64,000 bases of DNA. It comes from Sphingomonas liriopis. Its GTDB lineage: Bacteria; Pseudomonadota; Alphaproteobacteria; Sphingomonadales; Sphingomonadaceae. The DNA lies in contig NZ_JAMLDY010000008.1 in NCBI RefSeq assembly GCF_024211255.1, positions 103,179 through 167,178 of the forward strand, given 5' to 3'. The notes beneath the pieces are model-generated. The model was not told the origin of the DNA. It ran no database searches and worked only from the letters and a program-made list of their open reading frames with translations. A program made the position numbers and the translations under genes. Below, piece by piece: positions 1 through 8,888 of this stretch; the stretch's first letter is position 1; every line of letters begins with the position of its first letter.

Positions 1-402
1 GGCGGCACCGCCCTGCCATGGAGCGATCGGGAGGCGTTCGCGGCCTTGATGCTGGCGTGGGAAATGCGATCCTATCGCGAGGCGGCGTGGGCACCCGGTC
101 CCATCGTCTTCGATCGCGGCATACCCGACGTGATCGGCTATCTGCGGTTATGCGGCCTGCCCGTGCCGGCGCCAGCGTTGCGGGCGGCCGAGTTGCGGCG
201 CTACGCGCACACAGTATTCATCGCACCGCCTTGGCCCGCCATCTTCCGGCGGGACGCCGAGCGCAAGCAGACGCTGGCGGAAGCCGAAGCCACGTACCAT
301 GCGATGGTCGATGCCTATTCGGCTTTGGGCTACGTGCTCGTCCAGCTGCCGTTGGTGCCGGTCATCGATCGGGTCAGGTTCGTTCGTGAACAGATCGCCT
401 GA
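1..402 (+). CDS. AAA family ATPase (AAA_28-like), 5' partial
   Basis: The frame is open from the first base of the window to the TGA at 400-402, so only the last 133 residues are visible and the start lies to the left. The visible part contains FDRGIPDVIGYLRL, followed by an Arg-rich stretch with FRRDAERKQT and AEATYHAMVDAY. This pattern is typical of small stand-alone P-loop ATPases of the AAA_28 type, in which FDRG carries the Walker-B-like aspartate. The Walker A loop must lie in the missing N-terminus. Substrate and pathway are unknown; members are often annotated only as ATPase or predicted kinase. The family call is moderately secure, the function is not. Confidence 0.65.
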   Translation, partial: GGTALPWSDREAFAALMLAWEMRSYREAAWAPGPIVFDRGIPDVIGYLRLCGLPVPAPALRAAELRRYAHTVFIAPPWPAIFRRDAERKQTLAEAEATYHAMVDAYSALGYVLVQLPLVPVIDRVRFVREQIA

Positions 403-519
403 CGTCTCACGAGTCGATCCGATCAGGGTCGGCGGAACCCGACGGCGGCGACCGGCAGAACGTTGCAGATCATCGCCAGCGCCTCGCCGCTCACAGCACC
501 GATTTCCGCTGTCCTATTT

Positions 520-543
520 GGAAAAAAGCTGAAAGGCTTTTCC
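520..543. terminator. possible hairpin terminator after the AAA ATPase gene
   Basis: The segment pairs GGAAAA..GC with GCTTTTCC around a TGAAAG loop, with one small bulge. It lies 118 bases after the ATPase stop and between two convergent genes. There is no long T tract, so termination activity is an inference. The rest of 403-649 contains no convincing gene. Confidence 0.3.
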
Positions 544-606
544 CCAAGCCCCGAGTCGGGCAACGCTCTTTCTCAAGTCCGGCATGCTCGCGCACATACC
601 CGCGTC

Positions 607-628
607 TGCGTGACTTTTGTGACCTTTC
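607..628 (+). repeat. 22-nt intergenic motif, copy 1
   Basis: The motif TGCGTGACTTTTGTGACC followed by TTTC occurs here and, on the opposite strand, at 34910-34931. It contains two GTGAC units in direct repeat separated by TTTT. In both places it is preceded by CGCACA..CCCGC, which can fold back on TGCG. The copy lies between the convergent AAA ATPase and DUF192 genes. Confidence 0.6.
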
Positions 629-649
629 GCGAGCCGCAACCGCCGCGCT

Positions 650-1141
650 TCACTTCGCCCAGGTCACCTTGTCACCCTCCGCGATCCCCAGTTCCGCCGC
701 GCGTCCGCCGACCAGTTCGAGCACCGCGGCGACCGGTTCGCGCGACAGCACGGGGGTTTCGGAGAAGGGCACGGTGTTCTCGGCGATCGTCGCGATCATG
801 CCGTCGGCGCGGATGAACAGGATGTCGAGCGGCGTCGGCGTGTTCTTCATCCAGAAGCTCGCCTCGCGCGGCGCCCCGCCCTCCGCGGGATAGGGGTAGA
901 AGAGCATGCCGCCGTCGGGCTTCAGGTCGGTGCGGTACATCAGCCCCTGCGCCTGCTGCGCCGGCGTCACCGCGCGCTCGACGCGAAAGGCATGGGCCCC
1001 GTTGGCGCTGGCGATCGTCAGCGGCAGCAGCGCGCTGGCCTGCGCCGCAGCGCCATCGCCCGCGCCACCGCCGCCCGAACAGCCGCCGACCGTCGCGACC
1101 AGCAGCGCCGCTGCCATCATCCTCGTCACCGACGCGCTCAC
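650..1141 (-). CDS. DUF192 family lipoprotein
   Basis: A 163-residue protein with a lipoprotein signal peptide (ATVGGC, lipidated Cys21). The mature part is a DUF192 domain with FRVERAVTPAQQAQGLMYR, the FWMKNTPTPLDILFI core and a C-terminal LELVGGRAAELGI. DUF192 proteins are small beta-rich periplasmic or lipid-anchored proteins without an assigned reaction. The start lies 4 bases after the stop of the upstream cold-shock gene, so the two are probably cotranscribed. The family is clear; the biochemical role is unknown. Confidence 0.85.
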   Translation of the reverse strand: MSASVTRMMAAALLVATVGGCSGGGGAGDGAAAQASALLPLTIASANGAHAFRVERAVTPAQQAQGLMYRTDLKPDGGMLFYPYPAEGGAPREASFWMKNTPTPLDILFIRADGMIATIAENTVPFSETPVLSREPVAAVLELVGGRAAELGIAEGDKVTWAK

Positions 1142-1145
1142 CCGT

Positions 1146-1784
1146 TCAATCCCCTTCGACGCTCACCGCCAGCGGCCCCTTGCGCCCCGCGACGATCCGC
1201 GCGCGCAGCCGCTGTTCGGGCTCGATGACGGCAATGCCGGCGCGGCGCAACGTTTCCATATGGACGAACACGTCGCTGCCGTCGCTGTCGCGGACCAGAA
1301 AGCCATAGCCCTTCAGCCGGTTGAACCATTTGACGCTCGCGCCCTCGAACGCGCCCGCGGTATCGATCAGCGCGACCGGATCGACGCGGTCGGGGTTGCG
1401 CGGTGGCCGCGGCGCTTCCGCGACCGCGTCGCTGAGGTCGATGGCAGTCACCTCGCGCGCCTGATAGCCGCGGCCGCGCTGGACCGACACGGTCTCGACC
1501 CGCGCGCCCTCGGGCAGGCTGCGGCGCCCATGCGGCTGGAGCACCGAGAAATGGATCAGGATATCGCCCAGCGCGGCATCGTCCGCCACCGCGAAGCCGA
1601 AGCCGCGGGTGACGTCGAACCATTTGACGACCCCGCCGACGACGATCGATCCGTCGTCGTTGGCGTCATCGTCGCGCCCGGCGGCTGGTGCCTGCACCTG
1701 CGCGGCGCCCGTGTCGCGACGCTCGCCGGGCACCACCCCGTCGTCGCGCTCGTCGCCCTCCCGTTGCGGCTCGCTACGCATCAC
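1146..1784 (-). CDS. protein with two cold-shock domains
   Basis: A 212-residue cytoplasmic nucleic-acid-binding protein. An acidic, probably disordered N-terminus (1-48) precedes cold-shock domain 1 (about 51-115; RNP1 RGFGFA, RNP2 ILIHF). A Pro-rich linker leads to cold-shock domain 2 (about 150-212; RNP1 KGYGFL, RNP2 VFVHM). Double-CSD proteins of this layout are common in alphaproteobacteria and bind single-stranded RNA or DNA. Two adjacent ATG codons exist at the start; I took the first. It is the first gene of a two-gene unit with the DUF192 lipoprotein. Confidence 0.9.
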   Translation of the reverse strand: MMRSEPQREGDERDDGVVPGERRDTGAAQVQAPAAGRDDDANDDGSIVVGGVVKWFDVTRGFGFAVADDAALGDILIHFSVLQPHGRRSLPEGARVETVSVQRGRGYQAREVTAIDLSDAVAEAPRPPRNPDRVDPVALIDTAGAFEGASVKWFNRLKGYGFLVRDSDGSDVFVHMETLRRAGIAVIEPEQRLRARIVAGRKGPLAVSVEGD

Positions 1785-1845
1785 TGCACCCCTGTTGCCG
1801 CTACGCTAGCACGGTTCGTCGCTGCCGCAATTGCGAAAGGATCGT

Positions 1846-2376
1846 TTACTCGATTTCGTCGAGTTCGCCCGGCTCGCGCGCCATGACGATGCGGCGCGAC
1901 AGGTCCATGCCGTGGCCGGCGCGCAGCATCGCGGCGAGCTGCCGGTCGCGCACCGCGCGGTCCTGCACCGGTGGGCCGAACGGGCCGATCCGCTTGCGGC
2001 GCGCGAAGATCAGCGCCGCCTCGCCCGCGCGTTCGCGGATCGCGGGCGTCACCTCGGCGCTGTCCGCGGAGGCGACCCGCGCCTGCTGCAGCGCCATCGC
2101 CACGCGCCGCGCGCCGAACCCGCGCCGGGTCAGCGCCGCCGCCTTCGCCTCGGCATAGGATCGATCATCGACATAGCCCAACTCCGCCATCCGCTCGGCG
2201 AGGCCATGCGGATCGGCGGGCGCCCCTTCCCAGCCGCGCTCGCGAATCTTGCGGGTCAGATAATCGGCCAGCTTGCCGCGCGTCGTCGCGAACCGCTCGA
2301 CATAGCGCAGCGCCAGCCGCTCGAGTGCGGCGGCGTCCAGCGGCGGCGGCGGGCGGCGTTCCGGCCTCATGGCCAT
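1846..2376 (-). CDS. recX: regulatory protein RecX
   Basis: A 176-residue RecX-family protein, which in well-studied bacteria binds RecA filaments and limits recombinase activity. The three-helix repeats are visible: YVERFATTRGKLADYLTRKI, then MAELGYVDDRSYAEAKAAAL with TRRGFGARRVAMAL (typical R-G-x-G-xx-R). The C-terminal repeat is less conserved. recA is not adjacent. The gene is divergent from the acyl-AMP ligase, sharing a 98-bp intergenic region in which I found no alphaproteobacterial SOS box (GTTC-N7-GTTC). Confidence 0.85.
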   Translation of the reverse strand: MAMRPERRPPPPLDAAALERLALRYVERFATTRGKLADYLTRKIRERGWEGAPADPHGLAERMAELGYVDDRSYAEAKAAALTRRGFGARRVAMALQQARVASADSAEVTPAIRERAGEAALIFARRKRIGPFGPPVQDRAVRDRQLAAMLRAGHGMDLSRRIVMAREPGELDEIE

Positions 2377-2474
2377 GTTGTTGCCACACTGGCACCGGAT
2401 TTAGAACGTCGATCGTGCGTTATAGCATTATGATGACGATGACCGCGCGTGGCGGTGAGTGAACAGGATTATCG

Positions 2475-4232
2475 ATGACCGATCAGTCTGCGCCTTCGCC
2501 GACGCCCACCCCGACGCTGGATGCGCTTCCGCGCCGCTATGCCGACTTCGCCACGCTGGGCGAGGCGCTGGACTATGCCGCGACCGGTGTGCGTGGCCTC
2601 AACTTCCACGATGCGCGCGGCACGCTCGCCCGCGCCTATCCTTTCGCCGAGCTCCGCGACGATGCGGTCGCGATGGCGCACCGCCTGATCGCTGCGGGCG
2701 TGGGCCCGGAGGATCGCATCGCGCTGGTCGCCGAGACCGGGCCGGAATTCGCCGCGTTGTTCTTCGGCACCGTCTATGCCGGCGCGTGGCCGGTGCCGCT
2801 GCCGCTGCCGACCAGCTTCGGCGGGCGCGATTCCTATATCGAACAACTACGCGTCCAGCTCGCCAGCTGCGACCCGAAGATGCTGATCTTCCCGCCCGAA
2901 CTGGCGGCGATGGCGGCGGAGGCGGCGCGCCTCGCCGGCACCGAAGGCATCGACTGGTCCGAATTCGCCGGCCGCGCGGCGCCCGAAGCCGAACTGCCGC
3001 AGGCGGACGGACAGGCGATCGCCTATCTGCAATATTCGAGCGGCTCGACCCGCTTCCCGCACGGCGTCGCGATCACCCACCACGCGCTGCTCAACAACCT
3101 CGCCGCGCATAGCCACGGCATGGAGATCGACGGCACCGACCGCTGCATCAGCTGGCTGCCCTGGTATCACGACATGGGCCTCGTCGGCTGCTTCCTGTCG
3201 CCGATCGCCAACCAGGTCTCGACCGATTACCTCAAGACCGAGGATTTCGCACGCCGCCCGCTCGCCTGGCTCGACATGATCTCGCGCCACGACGGCACCG
3301 CCCTGTCCTATTCGCCGACCTTCGGCTACGACATCTGCGCGCGCCGCATGTCGAGCCAGACCAAGGCGTCCGACCGCTTCGACCTGTCGCGCTGGCGCGT
3401 CGCGGGCAACGGCGCCGACATGATCCGCCCCGATGTGATGCAGGCGTTCGTCGACGCCTTCGCCGATGCCGGTTTCAAGGCGTCGGCCTTCCTGCCCAGC
3501 TATGGCCTCGCCGAGGCGACGCTGGCGGTCTCGCTGATGCCGCCGGGCGAAGGCATCCGCGTTGAGCTGGTCGAGGAGACGCAGCTGTCGGGCGGCGGTG
3601 ATTCGCTCGCCGCCAACGATGGCCCCCGTCCGCAGCGCTTCCGCGCGATCGTCAACTGCGGCAAGCCGGTGCGCGACATGCGCGTCGAGATCCGCGAGGA
3701 GGACGGCACCCCGCTCCCCGATGGCGCGATCGGCAAATTGTGGTGCAAGGGGCCGAGCGTCATGGTCGGCTATTTCCGCGACGACGCCGCGACCGACGCG
3801 TGTATGGCTGACGGCTGGCTCGACACCGGCGACATGGCGTACATGTCGGACGGCTACATCTATATCGTCGGCCGCGCCAAGGACATGATCATCGTCAACG
3901 GCAAGAACCACTGGCCGCAGGACATCGAATGGGCGGTCGAGCAGCTGCCCGGGTTCAAGGCCGGCGATATCGCCGCCTTCGCGATCACCACGCCCGGCGG
4001 CGAGGAGACGCCCGCCGTCCTCGTCCAGTGCCGCAGCAGCGACGAGGCCGAACGCCAGCGGCTGCGCGAGGAGATCCGCGAGCGCGTCCGCTCGGTCACC
4101 GGCATGAACTGCGTGATCGAACTGATCCCGCCCCGCACGCTCCCGCGCACCAGCTCGGGCAAGCTCAGCCGTGCCAAGGCCCGCAACCTGTACCTCAACG
4201 GCGACATCAAGCCCTACGCCATCGCCGCATAA
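2475..4232 (+). CDS. fatty acyl-AMP ligase (FAAL-type adenylating enzyme)
   Basis: A 585-residue enzyme of the ANL superfamily. ANL signatures are the P-loop YLQYSSGSTRFPHG (about 180-195), YGLAEAT (about 342), the ATP-binding aspartate in DTGDMAY (about 450), RAKDMIIVNGKNHWPQDIE (hinge, about 465-483) and the C-terminal SSGKLSR with the catalytic lysine. The GKNHWPQDIE wording and WLPWYHDMGLVG favour FAALs, which activate fatty acids as acyl-AMP for transfer to acyl carrier protein or a megasynthase rather than to CoA. No carrier protein, polyketide synthase or peptide synthetase gene is adjacent, so the acceptor is unknown. Start chosen at the first ATG after the recX divide. Confidence 0.85.
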   Translation: MTDQSAPSPTPTPTLDALPRRYADFATLGEALDYAATGVRGLNFHDARGTLARAYPFAELRDDAVAMAHRLIAAGVGPEDRIALVAETGPEFAALFFGTVYAGAWPVPLPLPTSFGGRDSYIEQLRVQLASCDPKMLIFPPELAAMAAEAARLAGTEGIDWSEFAGRAAPEAELPQADGQAIAYLQYSSGSTRFPHGVAITHHALLNNLAAHSHGMEIDGTDRCISWLPWYHDMGLVGCFLSPIANQVSTDYLKTEDFARRPLAWLDMISRHDGTALSYSPTFGYDICARRMSSQTKASDRFDLSRWRVAGNGADMIRPDVMQAFVDAFADAGFKASAFLPSYGLAEATLAVSLMPPGEGIRVELVEETQLSGGGDSLAANDGPRPQRFRAIVNCGKPVRDMRVEIREEDGTPLPDGAIGKLWCKGPSVMVGYFRDDAATDACMADGWLDTGDMAYMSDGYIYIVGRAKDMIIVNGKNHWPQDIEWAVEQLPGFKAGDIAAFAITTPGGEETPAVLVQCRSSDEAERQRLREEIRERVRSVTGMNCVIELIPPRTLPRTSSGKLSRAKARNLYLNGDIKPYAIAA

Positions 4233-4267
4233 CGCCATTCGCGGGCCGGCTCGCGATACGGCATCGC

Positions 4268-4447
4268 CACCCCGGACCAGGTCGAGGCCTCTGCGAAGTT
4301 CGATTTGCCGCGCCCTGACACTTTACCCCGGCGGAGGCCGGGGTCCAGCTGGGTGACCGTTTGCCATGATCCATGACGGCGTTCCCAACTGGACCCCGGC
4401 CTCCGCCGGGATGGAATGGTAGTTCCGAGGTCTCGACCAACCCGGGA
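4268..4447. repeat. nested inverted-repeat element
   Basis: Outer arms (4268-4297, CACCCCGGACCAGGTCGAGG then CCTCTGCGAA; partner about 4422-4447, imperfect) enclose an independent inner pair. The inner left arm (about 4323-4350) contains CCCCGGCGGAGGCCGGGG followed by TCCAG. The inner right arm (about 4388-4412) is its near-perfect reverse complement. The same two-layer structure occurs at 17631-17808 with a different inner pair. It fills most of the 339-bp gap between the acyl-AMP ligase and the GGDEF/EAL gene, which holds no credible gene. Confidence 0.75.
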
Positions 4448-4532
4448 TAACCCGGTCGCTGCGGTAACGTGACGGACGCATAGAGCGAGTTCGGGCAAGA
4501 GCCGTCCAGCCCACGCAATTTCCCCCGCCCCC

Positions 4533-4548
4533 CTAACCTTCCGTCAAC
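4533..4548 (+). promoter_or_regulatory. CtrA-like box upstream of the GGDEF/EAL gene
   Basis: CTAA-N7-TCAAC matches the CtrA consensus TTAA-N7-TTAAC at seven of nine fixed bases. It ends 23 bases before the GTG start at 4572. A better match with the same left half lies ahead of the chemoreceptor operon at 39756-39771. AT-rich half sites are rare in this GC-rich sequence. CtrA binding is inferred. Confidence 0.35.
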
Positions 4549-4571
4549 CTAGCGCCTCTACGCTCCGCCGG

Positions 4572-6929
4572 GTGAGCCAGGATACAGCCCCCGCATCGGA
4601 TCCCAGCGCGATCCGGTTTACGCAATTGCTCGGCCTCGCCGACGGGGCCGACACCGCGCAATGGGCGCGGATCCGCTCGACGCAACTGGATGCCGGGCGC
4701 CAGCTGGCGCTGTTCCTGCTCGCCGCGAATCTGCTTGGCGCCGCGATGACGGTGACGCTGTATGCCGCCGAGATCCCGCATCTGCTGCTCGCCGGCTGGG
4801 CCGCGCTGGTCGGCGTGGTCGCGGTCACCGTCGCGATCCGTCGCCTCGCGACCCGCCACCGCGACGGCGGCTATGCGACGCAAACGGACCTGCGCGCGAC
4901 GGTGCTGGAGGGCGCGGCGCTCGCCGCGGCATGGTCGGTGCCGGGGTTCGTCTTCAACACCGATCCCGGGTCGGACAGCGGCTATGTGCTGTGGATGATC
5001 CTGTCGCTGCTGATGACCGCGGGCGCGGTCGCGATGGCGCCGCTGGCGCTGGCGACGATCGCCTTCGTCGGCGGCCTGGGGCTGGCGATGTCGGCGGAGC
5101 TGGTCCTCGGCGGCAGCTATACCGGCGCCTGCGCCACGATTCTGTTCACCGTCCTGCTCATCATCGTCTGCCTCAACCGCGCCCGGTCGCTGGTCGTCAT
5201 CCGCGCCAGCCAGATGGCGCTCGGGGAGCGTGACGAGACGGTCAGCCTGCTGCTGCGCGAGTTCGAGGAGACCAACGCCGACTGGCTGTGGGAAACCGAT
5301 GCGGCACGCCGCGTCGTCAAGGCCTCGCCGCGCTTCGCCTATGCCTGCGGGCTCGACCCGCTGACCATCGAGGGCATGTCCTTCCTGCAGGTGCTCGCCG
5401 GATCGGCGTGGGAGACGGGCGCCTTCTCCGCCGGGCTGCGCACGCTCGCCGACAAGTTGAAGACCCGCGAGAGCTTCCGCGACCTGCGCCTGCCGGTCGA
5501 GGTCAACGGCGAGGAACGCTGGTGGGAACTCGCCGCCAGCCCGCGCTTCGACGAAGCGGGCACCTTCTGCGGCTTCCGCGGCGTCGGGTCCGACGTCACC
5601 GAACAGCGCGCGTCGGCGGACAAGATCAATCGGATGGCGCGCTTCGATACGCTCACCGGCCTGCCCAACCGGCTGATGGTCAACGAAACGCTCGCCCGCG
5701 CGATGGCCGATGCCGATCGCTGGGGCGGCCGCTGCGCGTTCATGATGATCGACCTCGACCGGTTCAAGGCGGTCAACGACACGCTCGGCCACCCGATCGG
5801 CGATCGCCTGCTCGGCCGCGTCTCCGAACGACTGGCGCAGCTGATGGGCGAGAACGAGACGTGCGGGCGCCTGGGTGGCGACGAATTCGCCGTCGTCATG
5901 CGCGACGCGACCGATACCAAGGCGGTCGAGAGCCTCGCGAGCCGGATCATCGAGACGCTCTCGCGCCCGTACGAGCTCGACGCGCATACGCTCTACATCG
6001 GCGCCTCGGTCGGCCTGGCGATCGGGCCGCGCGACGGCCGGACCTCGGAAATGCTGATCCGCTCCGCCGATCTCGCGCTCTACCGTGCCAAGGATGCCGG
6101 TCGCGGCGTCTATCACGCCTACGAACCCGAGCTGCACGTCCAGGCGGAGGAGCGCCGCGTCCTCGAAATGGCGCTGCGCCAGGCGCTCGAGAAGAACGAG
6201 ATGCACCTCCACTACCAGCCGGTTGTCGATGCCGGCACCGGCAACCTCAAGGGGTTCGAGGCGCTGCTGCGCTGGCACAATCCGCAGTTCGGCAACGTCT
6301 CGCCGGTCAAGTTCATCCCGCTCGCCGAGGATGCGCGGCTGATCCAGCCGATCGGCGAATGGGTGCTGCGCACCGCCTGTGCCGAGGCGGCGCAATGGCC
6401 CTCGGAGGTGCGCATCGCGGTCAACGTCTCGCCCGACCAGCTGCAGAACCCCAATTTCGTGACCGTCGTCACCTCGGCGCTCGCCAGCTCCGGCCTGTCC
6501 GCCGAACGGCTGGAGCTGGAGGTGACGGAAAGCGTGTTCATGCACGAAGGCCTCGGCGCGACCAAGGTGCTCGAACGCATCCTCGACCTCGGCGTGCGGC
6601 TCAGCCTCGACGATTTCGGCACCGGCTATTCGAGTCTCGGCTATCTCAGCCGCACGCGCTTCTCGTCGATCAAGATCGACCGCAGCTTCGTCCAGGGCGC
6701 GTCGCAGGGCGTCAAGGAAGCGATCGCGATCATCCGCGCCGTCGTCGCGCTCGCGCAGAGCCTCGGCATGGCGACCACCGCGGAAGGGGTCGAAACCGAG
6801 GCCGAACACCGGATGGTGCAGGACCTCGGCTGCACCAAGGTGCAGGGCTATTACTTCGGCCGCCCGCTGCCGGTCGAGGAAGCCCGCGCGCTGGCCAGAC
6901 GCGGCTGGGATACCTCCGCCGCAGCGTGA
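4572..6929 (+). CDS. membrane-bound PAS-GGDEF-EAL cyclic-di-GMP enzyme
   Basis: A 785-residue protein that may make and/or degrade cyclic di-GMP. About six hydrophobic segments (roughly 35-200) are followed by a PAS-like domain (about 230-345, ending in FRGVGSDVTEQ). A GGDEF domain with intact GGDEF (from residue 435) and an EAL domain (EALLRW from 563) follow. EAL catalytic markers VNVSP, LEVTES, DDFGTGYSSL, KIDRSFV, AEGVE and QGYYFGRP are all present, so phosphodiesterase activity is likely. The allosteric I-site RxxD before GGDEF is absent (ENET occupies that place). Start is GTG at 4572. The gene stands alone between repeat elements. Confidence 0.92.
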   Translation: MSQDTAPASDPSAIRFTQLLGLADGADTAQWARIRSTQLDAGRQLALFLLAANLLGAAMTVTLYAAEIPHLLLAGWAALVGVVAVTVAIRRLATRHRDGGYATQTDLRATVLEGAALAAAWSVPGFVFNTDPGSDSGYVLWMILSLLMTAGAVAMAPLALATIAFVGGLGLAMSAELVLGGSYTGACATILFTVLLIIVCLNRARSLVVIRASQMALGERDETVSLLLREFEETNADWLWETDAARRVVKASPRFAYACGLDPLTIEGMSFLQVLAGSAWETGAFSAGLRTLADKLKTRESFRDLRLPVEVNGEERWWELAASPRFDEAGTFCGFRGVGSDVTEQRASADKINRMARFDTLTGLPNRLMVNETLARAMADADRWGGRCAFMMIDLDRFKAVNDTLGHPIGDRLLGRVSERLAQLMGENETCGRLGGDEFAVVMRDATDTKAVESLASRIIETLSRPYELDAHTLYIGASVGLAIGPRDGRTSEMLIRSADLALYRAKDAGRGVYHAYEPELHVQAEERRVLEMALRQALEKNEMHLHYQPVVDAGTGNLKGFEALLRWHNPQFGNVSPVKFIPLAEDARLIQPIGEWVLRTACAEAAQWPSEVRIAVNVSPDQLQNPNFVTVVTSALASSGLSAERLELEVTESVFMHEGLGATKVLERILDLGVRLSLDDFGTGYSSLGYLSRTRFSSIKIDRSFVQGASQGVKEAIAIIRAVVALAQSLGMATTAEGVETEAEHRMVQDLGCTKVQGYYFGRPLPVEEARALARRGWDTSAAA

Positions 6930-6963
6930 GGGAGATCGGGGCAGGCCCCCGCCCAATCCCTCC

Positions 6964-7069
6964 GTCACCCCGGACGTGTTCCGGGGTCCACCCCGCGGCG
7001 AGGCGCACGGCTGGAGATTGCAGACATACGCCTGCGGCACCGTGGACCCCGGAACAAGTCCGCGGTGAC
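6964..7069. repeat. GTCACCCCGGA-type paired inverted repeat
   Basis: A left arm GTCACCCCGGACGTGTTCCG and a right arm ending in GGTGAC are reverse complements about 50 bases apart. It lies between the convergent GGDEF/EAL and DUF3140 genes. Similar elements are at 23219, 33457, 36723, 56699 and 58926. Confidence 0.8.
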
Positions 7070-7092
7070 GAAGATTGACAGGAAGACGCCCC

Positions 7093-7437
7093 TCACTTCT
7101 CCGGGTCGTGGCCCCAGTTCATCAGCGAATAGCGCCAGTCGCTGTGCGCCTTGTCCCTGGCGGGGCCGCCCTGCGCCAGATGGCGGCGGACATAGGCGAC
7201 CACCTTCTTCATATGCGCATAATCGTCGTCGGTCAGGTCGGCCTTCTTCGTCCGCTTGATCGTAACGATGCGCTTGCCCGACTTGTGGCCGACGCTCTCG
7301 CCCGATCCCTGGCCGTCCTCACCCTTCCACCCGACGCGCTTGCTGTCGTCGGTGTCGAGGAAGCGTTCGAGTTCGGCGGGCGCCATGTTCACTACCTCGG
7401 CGAAATCCTGATAGATCGTCTCGTGATCGTCGGCCAT
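7093..7437 (-). CDS. DUF3140 domain protein
   Basis: A 114-residue soluble protein. YQDFAEVVNMAPAELERFL, then KRVGW, ESVGHKSGKRIVTI and KKADLTDDDYAHMKKVVAYV are hallmarks of DUF3140, a short family of unknown function widespread in proteobacteria and actinobacteria. The open frame continues upstream, but the ATG at 7437 fits the usual family start (M-x-D-x-E). It is highly charged with no membrane segment. Neighbours give no functional clue: a membrane protein lies upstream on the same strand, 53 bp away. Confidence 0.8.
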   Translation of the reverse strand: MADDHETIYQDFAEVVNMAPAELERFLDTDDSKRVGWKGEDGQGSGESVGHKSGKRIVTIKRTKKADLTDDDYAHMKKVVAYVRRHLAQGGPARDKAHSDWRYSLMNWGHDPEK

Positions 7438-7490
7438 CGCATCGCTCTCCTGTCCCACCGCCAACGATTGCGCGGAACCGTGGTTGCGCG

Positions 7491-8888
7491 TCAGCCGAGC
7501 ATCCCGGCATAGGTCTGTGGCGCGACCGGCAGGATCAGCCGCGCTGCGGTCCCGGCGGCCAGCACCATCAGCAGCGCGATGCCGATCGCCCACCCGCGCG
7601 GGCGCCGGCCGAGCACCACCCAGCCGATCGCCACCGCGGTCATCGACCACAAATGATAGCGCAGGTCGGACGCGATGCTTACGACGGCGAAGCTCGCCTC
7701 CTGCGCCAGCGCCGATGCGAACAGTGCGGTCGCGAGGCGCGCGCCGCCGCTTTCGCCGGGCAGCGCCGCCACGAACCCTGCTACGCCCAGCACGACCCAC
7801 AGGATCGGCCAGCCGAGCGGCGTTTCGATCAGCCATGCCGCCAGCCGTTGCCAGCGCCGCGCGCGCGGCCCCGGCTCGCCGAACCGATAGGCATTGGCCT
7901 CGCTCGCCTCGGGCGGCGCGGCGCCGTACCAATGCGCCGGCACCAGCCACCGTTCGGTCGAGTTGAGATGCGCCAGCCGATGCGCGGCATAGGCCAGCGG
8001 GTGATGCAGCGCCGCACCCGCCCACAGGCCGTAGAGCGTCCCGACCGACATCGCCCGCAACCCCGCCACGCCGGTCGCGCACGCTCCCGGCCCGCCGAGC
8101 GGATCCCAGAAGAACGGGCGGACGCATCGCCCGGCGCGCAGCCGGTCCAGCGCCGGCGCGGCGATTCCCGTCGCGGGATCACCGGTGCGCACGCCGATAC
8201 CGGCAAGGTCGTAGATCGCCTGCGTCCGCTCGACCCCGCTCGGCGCGGCGCCAAGCAGGCGATGGTTGACCGGCCCGGCAAGGCCGATCGCCAGCACGAC
8301 ACCCGCCGCGGTAGCGAGCAGCCGCGGCCACCATCGGGGCGTGCGACAGGCCAGCATGACGACGAGCGGCACCACCGCGAACGGTGCATTGGCGCGGACG
8401 AGCAGCGCATAGCCGAACGGCAGCGCCGCCACCGCCCACGCGCCCGCCGGCACCGCGCGCTCGCGCAGCAGGAACCAGCCGACGATCCCCGCCCCGGCGA
8501 GCAGCGCTGCCAGCATCTGCGTGTCCTTGAGCACCACCGCCTGCCAGCCGAGCAGCGGCGGCCACAGCGCGACGATCAGGATCCCGAACGCGGCATGGCG
8601 TCGCCTGCGCAAGGTCAGCGCCACTGCCAGCGCGCCGAAGCCGGACCAGTAGAGACCCATCTGCACAAGCAGCATCGGCGCCGGCCCCGCCGCGCCGAAC
8701 AGCGACCACAGGTGAGCCATCACCGGCGGATGCCAGTCGTCGTACCGCCCGCTCAGTGCCTGGTGGTATTGGGCGAGGCTGTCATAGGCGACATAGCCCG
8801 GCCAGAAGAGCGCGAGCGACGCGGCGAGCAGGACGAACGCCGCAAGGGCGACGCGCGTCGCTACAACACGATCGAGAGGGCCCGTCAC
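7491..8888 (-). CDS. polytopic membrane protein, GT-C/DUF6020-like
   Basis: About 465 residues with roughly ten hydrophobic segments across the length. Near the N-terminus, after the first membrane segment, is YDSLAQYHQALSGRYDDWHP, reminiscent of the acidic first loop of GT-C glycosyltransferases and DUF6020 proteins. A long extracytoplasmic loop lies in the middle (about 225-330). No catalytic motif is certain. The only usable start I find is GTG at 8888; its GTGAC coincides with the end of a repeat element. Flippase, glycosyltransferase or unknown transporter are all possible. Confidence 0.6.
   Translation of the reverse strand: MTGPLDRVVATRVALAAFVLLAASLALFWPGYVAYDSLAQYHQALSGRYDDWHPPVMAHLWSLFGAAGPAPMLLVQMGLYWSGFGALAVALTLRRRRHAAFGILIVALWPPLLGWQAVVLKDTQMLAALLAGAGIVGWFLLRERAVPAGAWAVAALPFGYALLVRANAPFAVVPLVVMLACRTPRWWPRLLATAAGVVLAIGLAGPVNHRLLGAAPSGVERTQAIYDLAGIGVRTGDPATGIAAPALDRLRAGRCVRPFFWDPLGGPGACATGVAGLRAMSVGTLYGLWAGAALHHPLAYAAHRLAHLNSTERWLVPAHWYGAAPPEASEANAYRFGEPGPRARRWQRLAAWLIETPLGWPILWVVLGVAGFVAALPGESGGARLATALFASALAQEASFAVVSIASDLRYHLWSMTAVAIGWVVLGRRPRGWAIGIALLMVLAAGTAARLILPVAPQTYAGMLG

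Noticed and set aside
2377..2474. SOS box between recX and the acyl-AMP ligase
   Set aside because: A single GAAC half site without a second half at the correct distance.
4533..7040. Minus-strand open frame opposite the GGDEF/EAL gene
   Set aside because: Shadow of the real gene; begins and ends in repeat elements.
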